From an uncultured Marinoscillum sp. (lineage in GTDB: Bacteria > Bacteroidota > Bacteroidia > Cytophagales > MED-G16): a stretch of DNA of 64,000 bases. Shown here piece after piece: positions 58,329 to 64,000 of the stretch. A program made the position numbers and the translations under genes. The notes below the pieces were generated by a model. The model had not been told where the DNA came from. It did not search any database and saw nothing but the letters and a program-made list of their open reading frames with translations. Each line of letters starts with the position of its first letter. Positions within the stretch are counted from its first letter, which is position 1. The stretch covers positions 22,160 to 86,159 of the forward strand of contig CABZXU010000005.1 of the NCBI GenBank assembly GCA_902529805.1, read 5' to 3'.

Positions 58329-61016
58329 TTATAAGTTATCAAAAAATCTACTTTTTTTCTCCAATTTTAAATCTTGTAAAAGAGAAGAAACTGCATTTAA
58401 GGTTAAGTTAAATGATTGAAATCTTCCAAAAGGAACCCAGCTAAATGATAACCTCCAACAGTGTAAGTCTCTAACAACATTAATACTTGTTTGAGTAAGC
58501 ATTTTGTTTTTAAAATCATATCCAGTTCTGAATGTGGCTTTTGTTTTTTCTGTTAAACTTATATCACCAGATAAATTAAAAGTTTGTGTAATTATTGGAT
58601 CTCTAAATCCAATTTTTGTTCTATTTAAGTTATAACTTCCATTTATGCTCCAAGGGATTTTAAAGTCAATATATTCTTCAGGGTTTAAATTTATATAATC
58701 AATCTCTTCTTCATTACCATATTCTGATTCATTTGTATTATTATTTTGATTTTGAAAATCATTTGGAGTAAATCTGAAACCAACAGACATATTGATAAAA
58801 TCAAGAGAACCAATTCCTTGTTTATTACTGATTGAAAGTTGATTAACTCTTCTTTGATAAAATGATTTGGAGCCATCTGAATTTTCTTTTATGCTATCTA
58901 ATTTAAATGAGTACGGATCTATGCTGCCATTCAAACTTAAAGTTATTAGATTTTTAAAAAATGAAGTTCTTGTAGAAAATCTTATTTTACTTAACTTGAA
59001 AGAATCAGCTAAAAAATTATAATTTGAACCAAAATCTAAATTATCAAAAATTTTTATTTTTCTAGTTCCACTAATAGAATCATTTTCATCTACAACTTTT
59101 AGTTCTAAATTATTTCCAATATTAAAATTTAATGAAGCTGAACTTCCCATAGACGGGCCTCCAAATAAAAAGCCTTCGTAGTTATTGTATATTTTCGTAT
59201 CACCTTGCTCATTGATTTGAACTTCATTATAATACCCATACCTATCTTTTGTAAAATCTGGTCTAAATGACATTGAAATACTTGGTGTAATTACATGTCT
59301 AATTGCTTTTACTTTTCCTTTTTTAAAAAATAAGGTTCCATAAATACGGGTAGATGCAGATAATGATGTATTATATGACCAAACTCTAGAAAATCCTTTA
59401 ATTGTATCTAATCTAACTCCTTTTTCAACATCATCATATGAATAAGAAAGTCTTTTAAGATACCATATTTCATCATAATTTACTGATGGACTAAATGTAA
59501 AAAATTTAAATAAATTAAATGAAGTAGAAATTGGTATAGAATGTCTTCCGCCAATTTTAGATCTATCTAGTATTTTATCAATATTTTCCAGATCGAAATC
59601 TAGTTGATCTGAATTAGATGAGTTATTTATTATATTATTATCGAATGAAGATCCAGATGATGAATTAGATAATTGTATTTGACTAGAAAACCTATGACTG
59701 AAGTTTAATTTACCTAAGAAAGTTTTGCCAAGTTTTCCTAAATTTTTGAATGGGTAAATCCTATTCATATTATAATTTAAACTCGGAAGAGTTAGATTAA
59801 CAACCTTAGTTTGAACATTTTGACTATGTCTTAAATTAGTTGAAAAATTAAATGGGGTTCCTTTAAATGTTTTTGAATATGAAATGTTAGAATTAAATTG
59901 TGAAGATATACTCTCATCAAAATCACTATAAACAAGATTCTTATTTTGACTGTAAGAATTTGTTCTAATATTTACTGAAGACGAGAACCTACTTGATTTT
60001 CCTCTTGAATCTGGACTATGAGACCAAGAAAGAGAGAAGTCATTAGATTCAATGGGATTATTTATTTCCCCAGTCTTTGATTTATTATAGTCAAAGTTTA
60101 GCGATCCAGAAAAAGCATATCTTTTTTTATAATTGCTTCCTATTGAAGCTCCAAATCCACCTTTTGAATAAATATCACCTGTAACTCTTAAATCTAAATA
60201 ATCATTTACGGCAAAATAATATCCGCCATCTCTTAAATAAAAACCTCTTCTCTTTTCTTCACCGTAACTTGGTACAATAATCCCAGAAACAGTTTTTTTT
60301 GGTTGAGGAAACATACCAAAAATAAATCCAATAGGAGTAGGAATATCCCCGAATTTTAAATGAAAAGGCCCTGAAACAACTTTATTTTTTGGTATAACTT
60401 TTATTTTTTTAGCTGAAATATGAAAATGGGGTTCAGCTAAATTACATGATGTATATTTTGCATCACTAATAAAAAGTTCATCAAATTCATTTTTTTTTAC
60501 TTTTACACCTTGCATATATGCTTCATCTTGTTGAGTTACAATACCTGAAATTAGTGCCTTTTTGGATTTAAAATTATAAGTGATTTTATCAGTCTCATAT
60601 GATTCATTCTTATCAGTAAATATGGGCTTCCCAATCTTTTTACCTGTAGAATCATAAACAAAATTGGCATCGATTGTTTGGTTTATCCAATCCATATCAA
60701 TTTTATTAGCATCGAGTTTAATATCTCCATAATCGATTATAGCATTACCATAAAGTGTCATTTTTTGATTCTTGAGATCAAAAAAAATAGAATCTTTTGA
60801 TTTATAATTTACAGTTGTTTCAATATCGCTTTTTTGTTTTATGGAATCAATTTTATTGGTTAATGAATCTATAATGATAACTGATGTATCATTTTTGATT
60901 AAATCAATACTATTTTGACAAAAAAGTTCAAAAAATGGGATAAAAATTAATAATATAATTAATCTTTGATTCAAAATATATTTAAAATTTCCAGTTTTTA
61001 TAAAAAATTGAGACAT
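58329..61016 (-). CDS. lptD: LPS-assembly protein LptD-like outer membrane protein
   Basis: This 895-residue protein should insert lipopolysaccharide into the outer leaflet of the outer membrane. After an N-terminal export signal (hydrophobic stretch about 20-34) comes an OstA/LptA-like beta-jellyroll (about 65-205) with NQKMTLYGNAIIDYGDIKLDANKIDMDW and ISDAKYTSCNLAEPHFHISAKKIKVIPKN. The barrel then begins at GIIVPSYGEEKRRGFYLRDGGYYFAVNDYLDL, the family's most recognisable block. The rest is long and Ser/Asn-rich with alternating strands. A -7-like element lies at 61022-61029. The partner lptE is not in the window. Confidence 0.9.
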   Translation of the reverse strand: MSQFFIKTGNFKYILNQRLIILLIFIPFFELFCQNSIDLIKNDTSVIIIDSLTNKIDSIKQKSDIETTVNYKSKDSIFFDLKNQKMTLYGNAIIDYGDIKLDANKIDMDWINQTIDANFVYDSTGKKIGKPIFTDKNESYETDKITYNFKSKKALISGIVTQQDEAYMQGVKVKKNEFDELFISDAKYTSCNLAEPHFHISAKKIKVIPKNKVVSGPFHLKFGDIPTPIGFIFGMFPQPKKTVSGIIVPSYGEEKRRGFYLRDGGYYFAVNDYLDLRVTGDIYSKGGFGASIGSNYKKRYAFSGSLNFDYNKSKTGEINNPIESNDFSLSWSHSPDSRGKSSRFSSSVNIRTNSYSQNKNLVYSDFDESISSQFNSNISYSKTFKGTPFNFSTNLRHSQNVQTKVVNLTLPSLNYNMNRIYPFKNLGKLGKTFLGKLNFSHRFSSQIQLSNSSSGSSFDNNIINNSSNSDQLDFDLENIDKILDRSKIGGRHSIPISTSFNLFKFFTFSPSVNYDEIWYLKRLSYSYDDVEKGVRLDTIKGFSRVWSYNTSLSASTRIYGTLFFKKGKVKAIRHVITPSISMSFRPDFTKDRYGYYNEVQINEQGDTKIYNNYEGFLFGGPSMGSSASLNFNIGNNLELKVVDENDSISGTRKIKIFDNLDFGSNYNFLADSFKLSKIRFSTRTSFFKNLITLSLNGSIDPYSFKLDSIKENSDGSKSFYQRRVNQLSISNKQGIGSLDFINMSVGFRFTPNDFQNQNNNTNESEYGNEEEIDYINLNPEEYIDFKIPWSINGSYNLNRTKIGFRDPIITQTFNLSGDISLTEKTKATFRTGYDFKNKMLTQTSINVVRDLHCWRLSFSWVPFGRFQSFNLTLNAVSSLLQDLKLEKKSRFFDNL

Positions 61017-61021
61017 TTATA

Positions 61022-61029
61022 CAAATTTA
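61022..61029 (-). promoter_or_regulatory. Possible -7 element of the lptD promoter
   Basis: On the minus strand the sequence reads TAAATTTG, an exact TANNTTTG match, 5 bases before the lptD ATG at 61016. No TTTG is found at the expected -33 distance. With so short a distance the transcript would be nearly leaderless. Confidence 0.35.
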
Positions 61030-61059
61030 TCTTCATTTATTTTATTTGATGAGTTAGAA

Positions 61060-61842
61060 ATGAAAAATAATATTATTTTGGTTAATGTAATTTTACTCGT
61101 TTTTTTAACGTTTAATTATCTAAATGGTTTTTCTAAATATAAATTTGATGTTATAGTGATTGATGCCGGCCATGGTGGAAAGGATCCGGGTGCGGTTGGA
61201 AAAATATCATATGAAAAAAATATTGCTTTAAAGATTTCATTACATTTAGGTAGAATACTTAATGAAAATCTCCCTGATGTCAAAGTTCTTTACACTAGAA
61301 AAGATGATTCATACCCTACTTTAAATAAAAGAGCTCAAATTGCTAATTCTAAAAATGCTGATTTATTTATTTCTATTCATTGCGATTCTTTCACTAAACC
61401 CTCAGTCAGAGGTACTTCAACTTTTATCATGGGTTTGAGTAAATCAAATGCAAATTTTAATGTTGCTAAAAGAGAAAATTCTGTAATTGAGCTTGAAGAA
61501 AATTATGAGGAAGTTTATAAAGACTATGATCCTAATTCTACAGAATCTATAATGTTGCTTAACTTAACACAAAAATCAAAAATTGAAAATAGCGCACTTT
61601 TAGCTGGCTTGATTCAAGAACAATTTTCAAAACGTGTTGGATTGCATAATAGGGGAGTAAAGCAAGCTCCTTTTCTCGTTTTATGGATGACTACAATGCC
61701 AAGTGTTCTCATAGAAACTGGTTTTATTTCTAATAGAGAAGAGGAAATAAAATTAAATAACAATACTCATCAAGTTCACATTGCTTCTGCTATTTTTAGA
61801 GCAATAAGAGATTATAAAAATTATGTTGAATCAATTAATTAA
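61060..61842 (+). CDS. N-acetylmuramoyl-L-alanine amidase
   Basis: This 260-residue exported zinc amidase cleaves the bond between muramic acid and the stem peptide of peptidoglycan, usually to separate daughter cells. A signal peptide (about 1-25) precedes the Amidase_3 domain, with VIDAGHGGKDPGAVG (about 32-46, first zinc His), YEKNIALKI with the zinc Glu, SIHCDSF (about 106-112, third ligand) and VLIETGFISNREEE (about 216-229, catalytic Glu). No SPOR, AMIN or LysM domain is present. The MCE-domain gene follows with a 10-base gap. Confidence 0.93.
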   Translation: MKNNIILVNVILLVFLTFNYLNGFSKYKFDVIVIDAGHGGKDPGAVGKISYEKNIALKISLHLGRILNENLPDVKVLYTRKDDSYPTLNKRAQIANSKNADLFISIHCDSFTKPSVRGTSTFIMGLSKSNANFNVAKRENSVIELEENYEEVYKDYDPNSTESIMLLNLTQKSKIENSALLAGLIQEQFSKRVGLHNRGVKQAPFLVLWMTTMPSVLIETGFISNREEEIKLNNNTHQVHIASAIFRAIRDYKNYVESIN

Positions 61843-61852
61843 ATTTGTAAAT

Positions 61853-62797
61853 ATGAGTAATGAATTTAAAGTAGGATTATTAGGGGTTTTAGGATTGATT
61901 ACTTTATATCTTGGTTCAAACTTTTTAAAGGGGTATGATTTTTTTTCATCTACAAAAACATATTATGTTATTTATGAAAATGTTGATGGTCTTATTGTCT
62001 CTAACCCTGTGATTGTAAATGGGTATTCTATAGGAAGAGTAAGTAATATTGATATACTTCAAGAATATAACAATCAAATATTAGTTACTCTTGATATAAA
62101 TAATGATTTAGTGGTTGGAGATACATCATTAGCAACACTTAGTAGTAATGATGTTTTAGGAAGTAAAGCAATTATATTATCAATAGGTAACATTGAAAAA
62201 CCTTTAAAAGAAGGCGATACAATTAGAGCTGAGGTAGATAGAGGGTTAACAGAGCTTATTGAAAGTGCTGGCCCCATAACTGATAATTTAAGTGTAACAA
62301 TTAGTAGATTAAATGATTTGTTATTGAGTTTACAAGGAAGCGGTGATTTAATTTCTAAAACTTTAAACAATTTTAATAATGTTTTAAATTCGACTAATTC
62401 TTTAATTAATGATAATGAATCTAATATAAATTCAACAATAAATAATCTTGAGGATCTTACTAATAATTTAAATACAAAAATTGAAAAAATTGATCCCTTA
62501 CTTTCTAGTATTCAAAATACTTTTGATGATTTAAATAAAATTCAATTTGAAAAAACATTTAATCAAATTGATAAACTCTTGTCTTCAATGAATAATGTTT
62601 TCGATGATATTGAAAATGGAGAAGGTACATTATCCAAACTCTTGAAAGAAGATTCTTTATATGATAATTTAAATAAAACTGCATTTGACTTAGATAAATT
62701 ATTAAATCATATAAATGAAAACCCTAAACATTTCTTTGCTCCGCTTGGAAAAAGTGCTAAAAAAATTAAGAAAAATTTACAAAAGAATAAAAATTAG
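61853..62797 (+). CDS. MCE/MlaD-family lipid transport protein
   Basis: This 314-residue protein is the periplasmic lipid-binding part of an Mla-type ABC system. It has one N-terminal membrane segment (about 6-22, VGLLGVLGLITLYLGSNFLKG) and an MCE domain (about 28-105) with YYVIYENVDGLIVSNPVIVNGYSIGRVSNI, then SNDVLGSKAIILSIG. A long Asn/Ser/Leu-rich coiled coil (about 125-270) follows, containing several NINSTINNLEDLTNNL-like heptads. The ATG at 61853 is preferred. A longer frame from 61823 would add 10 residues that overlap the amidase gene. The MlaE/F partners are elsewhere. Confidence 0.9.
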   Translation: MSNEFKVGLLGVLGLITLYLGSNFLKGYDFFSSTKTYYVIYENVDGLIVSNPVIVNGYSIGRVSNIDILQEYNNQILVTLDINNDLVVGDTSLATLSSNDVLGSKAIILSIGNIEKPLKEGDTIRAEVDRGLTELIESAGPITDNLSVTISRLNDLLLSLQGSGDLISKTLNNFNNVLNSTNSLINDNESNINSTINNLEDLTNNLNTKIEKIDPLLSSIQNTFDDLNKIQFEKTFNQIDKLLSSMNNVFDDIENGEGTLSKLLKEDSLYDNLNKTAFDLDKLLNHINENPKHFFAPLGKSAKKIKKNLQKNKN

Positions 62798-63396
62798 TTT
62801 GTATATGCTATAATAAAATCTTCAATCTCCTTGATTGATAATTTAAATTTTTCTCCCTTAATTTTTCCAATTATTTTTTTCTTTTTTTCTTTTAAGTTTA
62901 TATCATCTCTAAAATCAATATTTTGTTTATTTGATGTTTTAAATAGAGCTTCTTTACAGCACCAAAAAATTGTATTTTTCTTTCTTGAAGTTCCAACAAA
63001 TTTTCTTTCATCTTCATCTAAAAATTTTGTGTTAATCTTTAATACTTTCTCTCTTATTTTTTCAATATCAATTCCACATAAATTTTTTGTATTTATTAAA
63101 GCAACAGCAAAGGGATATGAATGTGAAATTGAAATTTCTGCTTTATTTTTTATTAGAAATGGTTTTCCAGTTTTATTTTTTTTTATACCATAATAATTTA
63201 ATTTTAGATTCTCACATATTTTTTTTATGACCATTCGAGCAGCAACTTTTTCTTTAAATTTTTTTTCAATAATTCTATTATCAATATTTAAATTTTCAAC
63301 TTTGTTTAAATGATTTATCACATTTAAAGATTCATTTATTTTCCAAATCCCAAAAGCTTTATTAGTTGTAATTTTTGATAAATTTATTAATGGCAT
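62794..63396 (-). CDS. 4'-phosphopantetheinyl transferase superfamily protein
   Basis: This 200-residue enzyme should transfer the phosphopantetheine arm of coenzyme A to a carrier protein. The magnesium site is GIDIEKIREKV (about 108-118) and the second signature is WCCKEALFKT (about 145-154). An SISHSYPFAVALI segment (about 89-101) precedes them, as in Sfp-type enzymes. It could serve as the holo-ACP synthase or modify a secondary-metabolite carrier. Its 3' end overlaps the MCE-domain gene by 4 bases. Confidence 0.9.
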   Translation of the reverse strand: MPLINLSKITTNKAFGIWKINESLNVINHLNKVENLNIDNRIIEKKFKEKVAARMVIKKICENLKLNYYGIKKNKTGKPFLIKNKAEISISHSYPFAVALINTKNLCGIDIEKIREKVLKINTKFLDEDERKFVGTSRKKNTIFWCCKEALFKTSNKQNIDFRDDINLKEKKKKIIGKIKGEKFKLSIKEIEDFIIAYTN

Positions 63397-63465
63397 TATA
63401 ATTATTTAATAATTTTAATATTTCTTACAAAAATTTGTTTAATTTAAAAAAATCAAAATAATTAT

Positions 63466-64000
63466 ATGAAAAATATCTCACCATTTGAAATAAAATCTAA
63501 AGAATTCAAAAAAAGTTTAATGGGTTTAGATGCTAATGATGTACGATCATACTTGAATATTTTATCTGTTGAATGGCAAAATTTAACCACTAAATTAAAT
63601 GAATTAGAGGAAGAATTATTGAATTCAAAAAATGAAATTCACGAGTTAAGAAAAGCAGAAAAAACAGTTATCAAAACTCTTAAAAGAGCTGAAGAGACTG
63701 GGGATGAAATAATATCTAATGCTCACAAAAAATCTGAAAATATACTTTCTATAGGAAATGAAGAGCTTAATTCTTTGAAGGATAAATTTAATAAATTAAA
63801 GGATATTAAAAATAATTTAATTTCTGATTTTAAAAAAGTAATAGGTAACGTAGAGAGTCAGATAGATGATCTTTCTAATGATTCTAATTTTAATATGGAT
63901 GAAACAACTTTTGATAATGATGCTAATGATTCTGAAATTGAAACATTAGAAATGAATCTTGAAGTAGATAATAAAGAGGTAATTAATGAAGAAGACAAAG
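63466..64000 (+). CDS. DivIVA-domain protein, 5' part only
   Basis: The frame is open to the right edge, and 178 codons are visible. The N-terminal 25 residues (ISPFEIKSKEFKKSLMGLDANDVRSYLNIL) match the DivIVA/GpsB membrane-curvature-binding domain. A coiled coil follows (about 40-130, Glu/Lys/Leu-rich), then an acidic Asp/Asn/Glu-rich segment. Its role in this phylum is not well settled; in Gram-positive bacteria such proteins mark poles and septa. The ATG at 63466 lies 69 bases after the divergent transferase gene start, with no clear promoter. Confidence 0.82.
   Translation, partial: MKNISPFEIKSKEFKKSLMGLDANDVRSYLNILSVEWQNLTTKLNELEEELLNSKNEIHELRKAEKTVIKTLKRAEETGDEIISNAHKKSENILSIGNEELNSLKDKFNKLKDIKNNLISDFKKVIGNVESQIDDLSNDSNFNMDETTFDNDANDSEIETLEMNLEVDNKEVINEEDK

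Overview
The window is strongly AT-rich, gene-dense chromosomal DNA from a Gram-negative member of the Bacteroidota, most likely a marine Flavobacteriia-like lineage. The evidence is a SusC/SusD outer-membrane pair, an LptD homologue, a DAHP synthase fused to chorismate mutase, a DUF3467 gene between rpoC and rpsL, and the order rplQ-carA-eno. Starts lack Shine-Dalgarno sequences, and promoters fit the Bacteroidota consensus TTTG-N19/20-TANNTTTG. The genus cannot be fixed from the sequence alone. Apart from the first 10.5 kb the window is core genome. I see no prophage, insertion sequence, CRISPR array or rRNA gene.

Layout. 0-0.7 kb: 3' end of an OmpA-domain protein and its terminator. 1-6.9 kb: a SusC-SusD-lipoprotein operon closed by a strong terminator. 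7-10.6 kb: an accessory stretch with an arylsulfotransferase-like (ASST) lipoprotein, a CHR (chromate/sulfate) transporter and a PAPS-type sulfotransferase. 10.5-13.7 kb (minus strand): rsfS-ftsH-lpxH. 13.7-17 kb (plus): birA, ahcY, gmk, nadD. 17-18.2 kb (minus): pyrH-frr. 18.4-48.4 kb: one long information-processing block of tRNA-Tyr/Gly/Thr, tuf, tRNA-Trp, secE, nusG, rplKAJL, rpoBC, a DUF3467 gene, rpsL, rpsG, fusA, rpsJ and the S10-spc-alpha ribosomal genes through rplQ. 48.4-52.2 kb: carA, eno, an ftsB/divIC-like gene and an M42 peptidase. 52.2-55.6 kb (minus): aroG/chorismate mutase, aroB, aroA. 55.6-58.3 kb: proline dehydrogenase and lysS. 58.3-64 kb: envelope genes (lptD, amidase, MCE/MlaD), a phosphopantetheinyl transferase and the start of a DivIVA-domain gene.

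The central block makes the transcription and translation machinery and has at least five recognisable promoters, at tRNA-Tyr, tuf, tRNA-Trp, rpsL and rplC. Two carry inverted repeats that overlap promoter elements: a perfect 19-bp stem at the tuf/tRNA-Trp junction and a 14-bp palindrome inside the rpsL promoter spacer. These are the clearest unexplained signals in the core region.

The accessory region at 1-10.6 kb is the best candidate for unusual biology. A SusCD-type importer with an unknown third lipoprotein lies beside three genes whose families all handle sulfate or sulfate esters. Whether they work together is inference. I found no clear sign of a completely new system and do not claim one.
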